Shown here: positions 8,909-18,614 of the stretch, piece by piece
Numbering within the stretch: the first letter of the stretch is position 1
How the letters are laid out: each line of letters opens with the position of its first letter
Assembly: GCF_012489685.1 (NCBI RefSeq)
Contig: NC_080043.1
Span: 17,683,443-17,747,442, forward strand
Direction: 5' to 3'
DNA from: Lotus japonicus
Taxonomy: Eukaryota; Streptophyta; Magnoliopsida; Fabales; Fabaceae
DNA length: 64,000 nucleotides
The notes under the pieces: model-generated
Told to the model about the DNA's origin: nothing
Databases searched by the model: none
Seen by the model: the letters and a program-made list of their open reading frames with translations, nothing else
Made by a program: the position numbers and the translations under genes

Positions 8909-10706
8909 AGATAATCTTGTCCTTAGGTACCCACTTTCTGGGTCCTCTTTTGTTAGTTACCCCAAAGGTTCTGATCACCTTGGGTGTCTCAACATGATAT
9001 TTTAAAGGAATATTTGCATGAAATTTAGTCATAGAGAAAGATCCCTTTTTAAGAGGGTTTTTAGCAACTTCAGCAGGTACAGGATCAGGCAATATGGTAC
9101 CAGAGGGAACAAAGCATTCATACAAGGATTTAGCTTTAGACACAGAAGGCTCATTTCTAATTGGTTTAGAATAGCCAATGCCATGCATTCCATTTCTGCT
9201 TACACCATAGATCATTGAAGCCATTAAGCTTCTATCTACGCTTTTAGCCAGGAATCTTTGAAAAGATTTTTCATACTTAGATTCATGCTTACTATCAGAG
9301 GCATCGCAGGCAATAACTTCTTCTAACTTTGCAATTTGATTCTTAAGCACAGAGTTAGAATTAACTAAAGCATGGTTATCATTTTTCAAATCAGATATGA
9401 TTTTCTCATGTTCAGAAGGAGTTTTAGAAACAGCAGATAAGTTCTTTTTCAGCTTCTTATGCTTAGACAACAAGGAGTTATACTTATCCATGATATCAGA
9501 CAAAGCATGTTTCAGTTCAGAGGTAGAGAAGGAAGCAAATACCTCATTTTCATCGTCAGAGTCTGGATCTCCTTCTGATTCTGAGTCAGAGTCAACAGCT
9601 TCCTTTGACTCTGTTCCTTTGTCTTTGACAATAGCCATGAGTCCTTGGACTTCACCATCAGAGTCAACATCCTCTGACTCTGATTCATCGAATGTCACCA
9701 TCAGACTCTTCTTGGTCTTGAAGTGCTTCTTTGGCTTCTTGTCCTTCTTCAATTTTGGACAGTCACTTTTGTAGTGCCCTGATTCTTTGCACTCAAAGCA
9801 AGTGACTTCCTTGATTGATGACTTCTTCTGACCTGAGGATTCAGACTTTCCTCTTGCCTTTCCAGAGCCTTTGAACTTGCTCTGCCTGTGCTTCCAGATG
9901 CGGTTGAGTCTCTTGGAGATCAGAGTCAGCTCATCTTCATCAGAATCTTCTGATGCTTCTTCAGATTCTTCTTCTTCAGCTTGAAGAGCCTTTGACTTCT
10001 CAACCTTAGCCTTTTCAGATTTGGATTTCAAGGCTATGGACTTTTTCCTCAGATCTTGCATCTCTGAGCGCTTCAGCTCATGGCATTTCAAAATGCTGAT
10101 GAGTTCTTCTAAACTCATATTCTCAACATCTCTCGTGAGCTCTATTGAAGTCACCAAAGGCATCCAACTTTCAGGAAGACACCTGATGACCCTTATGACG
10201 TGATCTTTTGTTGTGTAGCTCTTGTTGAGAGGACGTATGCCAGCTACAAGCAGTTGAAATCTGGAGAACATTTCTTCAATGGACTCATTTGGCTCCATGA
10301 TGAAGGATTCATACTTTTGGATCAAAGACAATGCCTTTGATTCTTTGACTTTCTTGTTTCCTTCATGAGACATCTTCAGAGAATCAAAAATGCCTTTAGC
10401 AAACTCACGATCTGTAATCTTCTGGTACTCCTCATAGGAGATAGCACTTAGAAGAATTGCTCTTGCTTTATGATGTTGTGAGTACAGCTTCTTTTGATCT
10501 GCAGACATCTCTGACCTTGGGATCTTTTTGCCATCTGCATCAACTGGACGCTCATAGCCATCCACAATAATATCCCAGAGATCTGCATCGAAACCCAGAA
10601 AGAAACTTTCCAGTCTATCTTTCCAATATTCGAACCTTTGACCATCGAACATAGGAGGCTTTGCGTTGTAACCATCTCTTTGAGTTTCACTGGTGGTGGC
10701 AGCCAT
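8796..10706 (-). CDS. gag: SIRE-A gag (capsid and nucleocapsid polyprotein)
   Basis: 636 codons beginning 72 bp downstream of the 5' LTR. The N-terminal region (about residues 15-230) is the copia gag fold, starting with [18 protein letters not shown] zinc knuckle, [14 protein letters not shown], is at residues 303-316, followed by Asp/Glu/Ser-rich stretches and a C-terminal coiled coil near 390-465. The last 37 codons overlap pol in another frame, so the tail after VADIL may be replaced by pol when frameshifting occurs. The same gene, damaged by many single-base deletions, lies at 62766-64000. It forms the particle that packages element RNA. Confidence 0.92.
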   Translation of the reverse strand: MAATTSETQRDGYNAKPPMFDGQRFEYWKDRLESFFLGFDADLWDIIVDGYERPVDADGKKIPRSEMSADQKKLYSQHHKARAILLSAISYEEYQKITDREFAKGIFDSLKMSHEGNKKVKESKALSLIQKYESFIMEPNESIEEMFSRFQLLVAGIRPLNKSYTTKDHVIRVIRCLPESWMPLVTSIELTRDVENMSLEELISILKCHELKRSEMQDLRKKSIALKSKSEKAKVEKSKALQAEEEESEEASEDSDEDELTLISKRLNRIWKHRQSKFKGSGKARGKSESSGQKKSSIKEVTCFECKESGHYKSDCPKLKKDKKPKKHFKTKKSLMVTFDESESEDVDSDGEVQGLMAIVKDKGTESKEAVDSDSESEGDPDSDDENEVFASFSTSELKHALSDIMDKYNSLLSKHKKLKKNLSAVSKTPSEHEKIISDLKNDNHALVNSNSVLKNQIAKLEEVIACDASDSKHESKYEKSFQRFLAKSVDRSLMASMIYGVSRNGMHGIGYSKPIRNEPSVSKAKSLYECFVPSGTILPDPVPAEVAKNPLKKGSFSMTKFHANIPLKYHVETPKVIRTFGVTNKRGPRKWVPKDKIIYVADILDSSTETPIMVSGQWMLASHDGRKAYVPRAET

Positions 10707-10764
10707 TGTTTTTCACACCGGCCCGGATCACTGAACACTGTTAGGTGTGGTAATCAGAACTTGC

Positions 10765-10776
10765 GCTCTGATACCA
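10765..10776 (-). other. SIRE-A primer binding site (initiator Met tRNA)
   Basis: TGGTATCAGAGC on the minus strand, two bases after the 5' LTR end, complementary to the 3' end of plant initiator methionine tRNA. It starts minus-strand DNA synthesis. Confidence 0.9.
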
Positions 10777-10778
10777 AT

Positions 10779-11990
10779 TGAAGGTATGAAAAACGGTAGA
10801 AAGGGGGGGGTTTGAATAACGTTTTCAGTACAAAACTACCACCTTAAAGATTTTAACAAATCTTTTCGAGAACTAAGTGCAAAAGATAGAGATAGAAAAG
10901 CACACAAAGATTTTATCCTGGTTCACTTGATAAATCACTCAAGCTACTCCAGTCCACCCGTTAAGGTGATTTCTTCCTTCTTAGAATGAAGGCAATCCAC
11001 TAATCAGGTAAGAGTTACAACTGCACTTGAAACCTACAAGTGACTAACAATTACACTGACTTAGCTCACACTAAGATTCACTCTCTTAGTCTTCTCTAGA
11101 ATCCGATCAACCTTGATCTCCTAAAGGAAAATCAAACAACTGTTTGAGGTTGGTGTTTACAAGGGTTTGCTTCTGAATAAGCTGAGTGTAAACTAAATAA
11201 ATTACAAGATGAAAGAAAGCTTAGAATGTTTTGAATATCTTGCGCGTGTTGCTTCTTCTTAGTTTCTTAGCCGCTTCTTTCAATCTTCAGCCTCTATATA
11301 TACTCCAAGGATTAGGGTTGAGCGTTGCATGGGAAATGCTACCGTTGGAGGGCAGTTCTGGAAAATCCAGCTTCTGCTGTGGCTGAGAACGTTAGGTAGG
11401 TCGTCAGGAAGGTACACTGCTTTTGTACTTGGATAGCGACTTGACCTTTTAACCTAGGAGACTTCTGATCAGAGGAATACTTCATATTGGAACTTGTGAA
11501 GCCGGTTGATCAGAGTCAGAGGGAAAGCACAGATCCTCTGACCATTGTATCTTCTGATTCTGAACTCAGAGGGAAGAACATGGCCTTCAGAGTTTCTTGC
11601 TTCTGGACTTCAGAGTTTCCACTATTCAGCTTCTGGATCTTCAGAGTCTTCTACACCATCAGAACATCTGAACCTTCAGTGTTTCTTGGTTGTCAGAACT
11701 TCTGGATCTTCAGAGCTTCTAGCGACTGAGTCCTCATCAGAGTTTGTATAGCTTCAGATCTTCTGAAGCTTTTCCACTGTTCATGCTGAACATGGTGAAT
11801 GCGAAAGCGTTGCTTGGGTTACCCTTTATACACAGTGCTTCTGATTTGTGTGAAATTGAGTCAGGGTCAGAGCCTGTAAATAGCACACTCAGAAAAACAC
11901 GTTAGAGTACCACAATTGTTCATATCAAAAGGTTAACTTGTAATCATCAAAACATAGAGTTGTACTACTAGATCAAAACTTGATCTTACA
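10779..11990 (-). repeat. SIRE-A 5' LTR
   Basis: 1212 bp. On the minus strand it begins TGTAAGATCAAG at 11990 and ends CATACCTTCA at 10779, with TG...CA ends. It contains an eight-G run near 10803-10810. The copy at 61484-62693 is 1210 bp and differs by two homopolymer deletions. The SIRE-B LTR (25484-26695) is also 1212 bp but diverged. Confidence 0.93.
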
Positions 11991-12112
11991 TATGAGCTGT
12001 CCATAACTAAGGGTATGATAAGGGATTTCTCCCCCCGGATTTTGGCTTCTAAGTTTCTCACGAACTTTGTCGCCAAAAGATTTAGGAAGACCGGCCAGGA
12101 ATTTCTCTTATT
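11991..12112 (-). repeat. Short inverted piece of the pararetroviral coat region
   Basis: These roughly 120 bp are the reverse complement of about 12489-12605 of the same virus copy. The breakpoint is near 12112. It shows a fold-back rearrangement of viral DNA before SIRE-A inserted at its outer edge. Mirror: 61362-61483. Confidence 0.8.
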
Positions 12113-12943
12113 GTAGAAGTCTTGGTTCCTGGTTTCTGTGGCCAGCTCAAAGGTTGGTGGGATAATTATCTCACTGAGGACGAGAAGAATCAGATCTTGA
12201 CTGCTATCAAGACTGATGAAGAAGGTAATCCTATCATCGAAGATGGAAAATTCATTCCTGATGCTGTCAACTCCTTAATCTTTAAGCACTATGGTCGGGA
12301 TCTGGACTGGTAGTACACTTTCAACTAAAATAAAATGAAAGCTCTTTTGAAAACCTTCTAGGATTATTACTATTCAGACTTATGATCATCTCTGCAGCGG
12401 AGGCGTTGAAGGCAGTAAGTCCCTGTGTGGCAAACCTTCTTGACCAGGGTTTACACCCGAGAAGACTGCCAACAAGCTTTCTGGAAAGAGAAATTCCTGG
12501 CCGGTCTTCCTAAATCTTTTGGCGACAAAGTTCGTGAGAAACTTAGAAGCCAAAATCCGGGGGGAGAAATCCCTTATCATACCTTTAGTTATGGACAGCT
12601 CATAGCTATCATTCAAAGAGTTGCTCTCAAAACCTGTCAGGACGACAAAATCCAACAGCAACTCACTAAGGAGAAGTTTCAGAATCGCAGAGATTTGGGT
12701 ACTTTCTGCGAACAATTTGGTATTCAAGGTTGTCCCAAGAAACCTAAACCCAGAAAGCAAGATCCTCCTCCCAAACAGCAATGGAGAAAGAGATCTAGCA
12801 GGAATGATCATAGGAAACCCAAGCCTAGATCAAAACCCCAATCTTCGCAAATTCCAAAGAACCCTCCTGAGACTAGACCCTCTCAAGGAAAAGATGTTAC
12901 CTGCTACAACTGCGGCAAGCCGGGCCATATTAGCAGGTATTGA
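12113..12943 (+). pseudogene. Pararetroviral coat-protein region with zinc knuckle, broken
   Basis: Two open pieces. 12122-12310 encodes a 63-residue coat segment ending GRDLDW at a TAG. 12425-12943 encodes the C-terminal coat segment: a capsid-like part, a Lys/Arg/Pro-rich nucleic-acid-binding stretch, and a CCHC-type knuckle beginning CYNCGKPGH. Between them lies about 120 bp of leader-like sequence that also occurs at 17451-17601. The frame ends in TGA at 12941-12943 exactly where the last knuckle cysteine is expected; the same frame then runs on into the protease-RT region, so the normal product was one polyprotein. The mirror copy has the same breaks. Confidence 0.8.
12282..12432 (+). 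repeat. 151-bp direct repeat, copy in the coat region
   Basis: Nearly identical to 17451-17601 (I noticed two substitutions). Its first about 29 bp are coat-coding (ending GRDLDW). The rest is non-coding, carries the stop that breaks the coat frame, and ends CCTGTGTGGCA. One viral segment was therefore copied into the other place. Confidence 0.8.
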
Positions 12944-15430
12944 AGACTCAAAAAGAGAATCTCTGAGCTTCATCTTGAACCTGAGATCGAAGGCAAGATC
13001 AACAATCTTCTCATTCAAACTTCTGATGAAGAAGAATCTAATCCTTCGGATTATGAGGTCTCTGAAGACCTAAATCAAATTCAGAATGATGATTCTCAAT
13101 CATCATCCTCCGTCAATACCTTGTCTATCAACACTTTGACCAATGAACAAGATCTACTCTTCAGGACCATTAATTCTATCCCTGATCCTGAGGAAAAGAA
13201 AATCTATTTGGAACGCCTCAGGTCTACTCTTGAAGATAGACCTCCCAAAAGTCCTATAACCACTAATAAATTCAATCTTAGAGATACTTTCAAGCGTCTT
13301 GAGAAATCTACGGTCAAGCCCGTCACTATTCAAGACCTCCAATCTGAAGTCAATTCCCTTAAGACTGAGGTTAAAAGCCTCAAACAAATCCAAAGCAGTC
13401 AGCAGCTTATTTTGGAGAAACTGACTAGAAATTATGAGGAAGATGATTCTTCTGTACCTGATTCCAATCCAGCTCCTAACGACAACTGCGAAGACTTTCT
13501 GGAAAATATTAACCAGGTCACCATTCAGAAATTCTTCATCCATGTCAAAATCCTCATAGGTGATTTTATTCTCGAAATCCCTGCCCTCTTTGACACAAGG
13601 GCAGATTCCAGTTGTATTTCGGAGGGACTCATTCCCACCAGATATTTTGAGAAAACAACTGAGAAGCTCAGCGCTGCCGAAGGATCTAGACTAAAAATCA
13701 AGTATAAAATCCCCTCAGCTATCATAAAAAATGGTAGTCTTGAAATCGAAACTCCATTTCTGTTAGTCAGAAATTTGAGTCAAAAAGTAATTATAGGGAC
13801 CCCTTTCATTAAGAAGCTCTTCCCCTATAATACTGACGTAGATGGCATTACTGTCCAGCACCTTGGACAGCCGATTTTATTCAAATTCTCTGAACCCCCC
13901 ATAGAAAAGACTTTGAATGTCATATCCTACAAGGAGAAGCAGATTAACTTCCTCAAGGAAGAAATCTCTTACAAAACCATTGAGGTTCAATTGCAACAAC
14001 CTTCTGTCAAATCAAGGATTGAGAATATTTTGGAAGATATTCAATCTAACATCTGTTCTGATCTACCCAACGCCTTTTGGGAAAGGAAGAGCCATATGGT
14101 GGAACTTCCTTATGAAAAAGTTTTTTCAGACAAACAGATTGCAACCAAGGCTAGGCCTATTCAAATGAATGAAGAACTTCTTCATTTCTGCCAAAAGGAG
14201 ATTAATGATCTTCTTGAAAAGAAGCTTATTCGCAGGAGTAAGAGCCCTTGGTCCTGTGCAGCCTTCTATGTCAACAAGCAAGCTGAGATAGAACGTGGAA
14301 CCCCTAGGCTGGTCATCAACTACAAACCTCTCAATCAAGCTCTTTGTTGGATTAGATATCCTATTCCCAACAAGAAAGATCTCCTGGCTAGGCTTCATGA
14401 CGCCAAGATCTTTTCAAAATTCGACATGAAGTCTGGATTTTGGCAAATCCAATTACAAGAAAAGGATAGGTATAAAACTGCTTTTACTGTTCCTTTTGGG
14501 CAGTATGAGTGGAACGTTATGCCTTTTGGGCTAAAGAACGCCCCATCTGAATTCCAAAGGATTATGAACGAAATCTTCAATCCTTATTCCAAATTCACTA
14601 TTGTCTACATTGACGATGTTCTTATCTTTTCCCAAACTTTAGATCAACATTTCAAACATCTTAATACGTTCATTTCGGTTATCAAAAGGAATGGCTTGGC
14701 TGTATCCAAGACAAAGGTCAGTTTGTTCCAAACCAAAATCAGATTCCTTGGTCACAACATCCACCAAGGAACCATCATTCCTATCAATAGAGCCATCGAG
14801 TTCACTGATAAATTCCCTGATCAAATCATTGACAAAACCCAAGTACAAAGATTCCTGGGTTGTCTCAATTATGTTGCGGACTTCTGTCCTCAACTCAGTA
14901 CCATAATCAAACCCCTTCATGATAGACTCAAGAAGGATCCTCCACCTTGGTCCGATATTCATACCAATGTGGTCAAACAAATCAAACTTCGTGTCAAGAA
15001 TCTCCCTTGTCTTTATCTCCCTAATCCTCAAGCTTTCAAAATTATTGAAACTGATGCCTCTGATATTGGCTTTGGTGGTATTCTGAAACAAAAGGCTTTT
15101 GACAAGGAACAAGTTATTGCTTTTACTTCAAAACATTGGAATCCTGCTCAGCAGAATTATTCTACTGTCAAAAAAGAAGTTTTAGCAATCGTTTTATCTA
15201 TTTCAAAATTTCAATCTGATTTGATTAATAAAAAATTCTTAGTCCGTGTGGACTGCAAATCTGCGAAAGAAATCTTACAAAAAGATGTCAAAAACTTAGC
15301 TTCAAAACATATCTTTGCCAGATGGCAAGCTATTTTAAGTGTTTTTGACTTTGATATTGAATATATAAAAGGATCTACCAATTATCTCCCTGATTTTCTT
15401 ACTCGTGAATATTTGCAGGGAAGAACCTAA
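12944..15430 (+). pseudogene. Pararetroviral protease, reverse transcriptase and RNase H
   Basis: Open for 828 codons after the TGA that ends the coat region. A coiled linker region is at 13330-13430. The retropepsin site is near 13590 but reads D-T-R instead of D-T-G, so the active site looks damaged. The RT runs from about 14200 with YIDDVLIFS near 14609. RNase H follows with the acidic ETDASD motif near 15049, and the protein ends DFLTREYL. Domain order and the absence of integrase identify Caulimoviridae. The frame stops at 15430, one base before the next ORF's ATG at 15432. The reading frame is otherwise long and intact, so decay is recent or the copy young. Mirror: 58044-60530. Confidence 0.88.
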
Positions 15431-15431
15431 C

Positions 15432-16896
15432 ATGGCCTCCAGAGGCCCCTCCTCCTCCTCCTCACGAGGAAGAGGCAAAAGCAGAGAAAGGAATAAAGGT
15501 ATCTCTGACCCTTTAATCTTATCTGAGCCCACTGCTCCACCAATCTGGACCCACTGTCCAAAAAATTGAGCCCACTGCTCAGACCCAATCTTCCCAACCA
15601 AAACAAACTAAAGCAGATTATGCTTTATCCATCCCAACACTTCTTGCCTTCAAACAAGCAGGCTTAGATGAAATACCTCAAGGCCTCACCAAACTTCCAA
15701 ATAAATCTTGGGCCAGCATCGCCGACAAAGATGATGACCAAGAAATTCAATCCCTCCAAGCTTTTATTGATAGAACCAGAAGCTTAGCAACTTATGATGG
15801 GAAAAAACCTGTTGTTGTTGCCCAACCTAGCCCAGTTGCCCGACCTAGCCCAAATTCAGGTTACTTGGCTAAAGCAGATATGAAATTCCAAACCTTCATC
15901 GAACCAGAATGGTGGGACAATTCTGGAGGAGTTAACCTGGCCAATAAAATTGGTACCAAGCTCTTCCCAAGTCATCTTGATCCCACTCACCCAATCAAAA
16001 CCCAAAGATTCTATGAGTTTATTTTGGTTGACACAAACAGTGTGGAAATCAAACATTTTAGGGATAAAAATGATAATTCCCTAATTACCCATTTTACACT
16101 ACAAATCCTCCGTGTCCTTCGTCCCAATGACTTTGGACCAAATCCAAACAGTTACAAAAAGTTCTCCCAGAATTTCGACCCAGTTGGTTTTAATTATTGG
16201 GACTATATCAGGGCCTGGGATAATATAATCCTTGGTCTGCAAAACAAAAGTTTCAAACATTCTTGGCTCATTTATTTTAAATGGACCAACAAATATTCTT
16301 TTCCAAATTGGTTTCATTCATGGTGGAACTTCTTTGGACCTACAGCTGAAATTTTCCCCTCTGAAGTTCTTGAGGGATACAATCACTTCATTAAACACTG
16401 GAACAAAGAGTTGAATAATTATCCAGATTGTTTAAACTTTTTTACAATCTTTTCTCTCTCTTGGGTGTTCTCTTGGCGTTATGGTCTTAAGACCAAAACC
16501 CAACCAATCCTTTACAAACAGGCTCTCATCAAATGGTGGAAAATCTTTGATGCGACAAAAGCCCACAAAGAAAATGTGAGCCAATGGTTCAAAACCAATC
16601 AGAAATATCTCAAGCATGCAAGTCCACAGACTAGTCTCTTGCTAAACCAAAAGGCCCACATCACAGCGGCCCTTGCAGGAGCTTCAACAGAAGAAGACTT
16701 GCTGAGAAACCTTCAATCTGCTCTTCAATTATTGAAGAGCCAATTGAGCAGGCCTCATCCTCAAAGGCCCCTCAACTCAAAATCACCGACCAGTCGTCCT
16801 CATTTGGGTCAGACTTTGTCCATGAATCTACAGAATCAGATGATGAAGACTTATGCTAAAGTTGTTTTGTCGTCTTACAATCATTCAATTTTGTAA
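15432..16896 (+). pseudogene. Pararetroviral downstream ORF (ORF2-like), frameshifted
   Basis: An ATG at 15432 opens a Ser/Arg/Gly-rich N terminus (RGPSSSSSRGRG) that hits a TGA near 15567. Coding resumes in another frame before 15865, where a Trp-rich protein of about 340 residues is open (motifs FIEPEWWDN, FPNWFHSWW). Florendoviruses carry an ORF of unknown function at this position after the polymerase; this placement is the basis of the call. In this arm the last about 55 residues are in a shifted frame because one G is missing near 16738. The mirror copy ends 331 residues after the equivalent start with an acidic tail. Function unknown. Confidence 0.65.
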
Positions 16897-17369
16897 TAAT
16901 TCTATCTATTATTGTAATCCACTGTAGCAACAGTAGAACTTTTTACTGTAGCAAATAGTGCCCGACAAATAGTACCGTCTACCGGAACTATTCAACCGGA
17001 ACTATTTAAACAGTGACCAATTTTTCCCTTTAAATAGGCATCTTCTGAGCTTTGTTAGACAGAGTTTGGTAGAGCTTAGATAGAGAGTTTAGAGAGAGAA
17101 ACACTGAGAGAATTCCTTCTGTAAGTTCTCCTTCAGTTTTCCTTTCTTTCAATCTTTTCAGTTTTTAAGTTTCAGTTTTGTAATCTATGTTTATGTAATA
17201 TATATCTTGTTCAAGTTTTATTTTCTGTTTATGGAAGGCTGATTCTCCTGTTTTGATTCCTGTTTTTAATTTCTGCAATTTAATTTTCTGGCAAAAAGCC
17301 CCTCCGTGGTGGCGTCCTACTTCTCTTAATCCTCTTCTCATCCCCCTCCTTCTGCTTCCGACCCCCTCT

Positions 17370-17381
17370 TGGTATCAGAGC
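17370..17381 (+). other. Pararetroviral primer site (Met tRNA)
   Basis: TGGTATCAGAGC lies in the intergenic region. In caulimovirids this site primes minus-strand DNA synthesis and defines genome position 1. The mirror copy is at 56092-56103 on the minus strand. Confidence 0.85.
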
Positions 17382-17450
17382 CTGATGGGGAAGTAGGAAC
17401 ATGCTAAATATGTTAGATATAAGTTATTTCTCTGTTCTGTTCTTATATAA

Positions 17451-17601
17451 TTAAGCACTATGGTCGGGATCTGGACTGGTAGTACACTTTGAACTAAACT
17501 AAAATGAAAGCTCTTTTGAAAACCTTCTAGGATTATTACTATTCAGACTTATGATCATCTCTGCAGCGGAGGCGTTGAAGGCAGTAAGTCCCTGTGTGGC
17601 A
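17451..17601 (+). repeat. 151-bp direct repeat, copy in the viral leader
   Basis: Second copy of 12282-12432, with two substitutions noticed. It lies between the primer site and the movement protein. It begins with about 29 bp that are coat-coding in the other copy, which suggests rearrangement within the viral DNA. Mirror: about 55872-56022. Confidence 0.8.
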
Positions 17602-17784
17602 GTAAGTCTATATTGGTCATACTACAGACATGTTATTAAGTTCTGAATATTTTTAATGTCCTTGTTTAGTTTCTTTTTGTGGTGGCTTAAGTCTGATCCA
17701 GATCTATACTGCTCAACTATTAAGAACAACGCAGAACCTAACTTATATTTCTAATTTATTTATCTGTTTCTATAGAACCAGGTG

Positions 17785-18514
17785 ATGGCGATGATACTTA
17801 TGGGTGAGGAAGATCTATCTTTCTTGATGCTTCGCTCTTTCTCTTCTAAGCTTTCTCTCAGATCTTCCAACCCTCTTCTTCTTCTATCGATCATCCTCAT
17901 CAATCCAATCAATTATCCAAATCTGTCTTCAAAGAAGAAATTCATTTTGAAGATATTCAATCAAGATCTTGACAACTGGGAAATTCCAAAAATTTCTCAT
18001 GCTGAGATTTACAAACCAAACGGATCCTTTTTCAAACGATCAGATTTCATTATCAAAACCGTTGAGCAAACCTACAAGCTCAGATCTGATGATGAAGAAA
18101 TCCATCTGCTTTCCGAGAAAAGCATCAAAGAACATATCAGCAAGAACTTCAACCTATCTTCATATAGGTAGTGTTCAAGTTGGTCTTAAACCCCTAACCA
18201 GGAAATCTCTTGACATCGCTGTACTCCTTTGTCTTAGGATGTTAGACATAATCAATTCCATGACTCCCTCTTAGGAACGGTTGAAACCAGCCTGAGTAAT
18301 GGACCAATCTTTTTCAATTGCTTCCCAGATCTAACTGTTAGTCTGGAAGATAAAAACATCCTTGATGTCCTCTTCCTAAATATCAAGCTTCACGGCCTTG
18401 ATATGAAGGAGGATTCCATTCCCATCTCCTTAATCTACAGGGTTCAATACAAGGTAATGAACTCCATCAAATCTTATTTCTTGCGAACCAATTGTGAGAA
18501 ATCCGGGGAAACAA
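17785..18514 (+). pseudogene. Pararetroviral movement protein, frameshifted and cut by gap
   Basis: Starts at the ATG at 17785 and matches the movement protein of the mirror copy (55688-54393), but with several single-base differences: a missing C near 17870, an extra T near 17957, an extra C near 18152 and a missing G near 18239. These break the frame that is open in the mirror. The 30K-superfamily movement-protein core (motif near 18166-18200, HIGSVQVGLKPLT in the intact copy) is recognisable. Errors concentrated in the last 700 bp before the N gap suggest low sequence quality rather than biology. Confidence 0.75.
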
Positions 18515-18614
18515 NNNNNNNNNNNNNNNNNNNNNNNNNNNNNNNNNNNNNNNNNNNNNNNNNNNNNNNNNNNNNNNNNNNNNNNNNNNNNNNNNNNNNN
18601 NNNNNNNNNNNNNN
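18515..18614. other. Assembly gap (100 N)
   Basis: Exactly 100 N, the conventional placeholder for a scaffold join of unknown length. It separates the pararetrovirus movement-protein region from the integrase region of SIRE-B, so adjacency, distance and orientation of the two sides are not established by this sequence. Confidence 0.99.

Larger units (their letters stand above)
1..11990 (-). mobile_element. SIRE-A: full-length Ty1/copia sirevirus, cut by window edge
   Basis: Minus-strand LTR retrotransposon. In element order: 5' LTR (11990-10779), primer site for initiator Met tRNA, gag, pol (protease-integrase-RT-RNase H, the copia order), a long third ORF, an antisense ORF, several polypurine tracts, and a 3' LTR truncated at base 1. 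The two LTRs correspond base for base with a constant offset of 10890 and I saw no difference, so insertion was recent. Gag, pol and ORF3 are open. The long ORF3 and multiple polypurine tracts are sirevirus (SIRE/Maximus lineage) hallmarks. The element sits inside an endogenous pararetrovirus. The right flank begins TATGA; the matching target duplication should lie left of the window. Confidence 0.93.
16897..17784 (+). promoter_or_regulatory. Pararetroviral intergenic region: promoter, leader, primer site
   Basis: Non-coding region between ORF2 and the movement protein. Short direct repeats (CTGTAGCAA twice, GGAACTATT twice) at 16920-17010 precede a TATA-like TTTAAATAG near 17031, as in caulimovirid pregenomic promoters. 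A primer site for Met tRNA, TGGTATCAGAGC, is at 17370-17381, followed by the second copy of the 151-bp repeat (17451-17601). A GTAAGT at about 17583 and a pyrimidine-rich TATAG near 17775 could bound a leader intron; this is only a pattern match. Confidence 0.65.
9460..18514 (+). repeat. Left arm of a large inverted duplication (palindrome)
   Basis: This 9055-bp stretch (part of SIRE-A gag, its LTR, and the pararetrovirus to the N gap) is the reverse complement of 54959-64000 (9042 bp). Mirrored features keep a coordinate sum near 73473. Differences seen are nearly all single-base indels. It could be a true inverted duplication or one locus assembled twice. Confidence 0.85.
11991..18514 (+). 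mobile_element. EPRV-left: endogenous caulimovirid, florendovirus/petuvirus-like
   Basis: A permuted, integrated pararetrovirus genome without LTRs or integrase. In order: coat-protein region with zinc knuckle, protease-RT-RNase H, a downstream ORF of unknown role, an intergenic region with promoter and Met-tRNA primer site, then the movement-protein region running into the N gap. Gene order fits florendoviruses, with petuviruses as the alternative. Several in-frame stops and frameshifts show it is a dead fossil. A short inverted piece lies at its left end where SIRE-A inserted. EPRV-right (53896-61483) is the mirror copy and extends about 1 kb further. Confidence 0.85.

Noticed and set aside
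12113..18514. A living, transcribable virus genome
   Set aside because: Stops in the coat region, an altered protease site, a frameshift in ORF2 and stops after the movement protein show an inactive copy in both arms.
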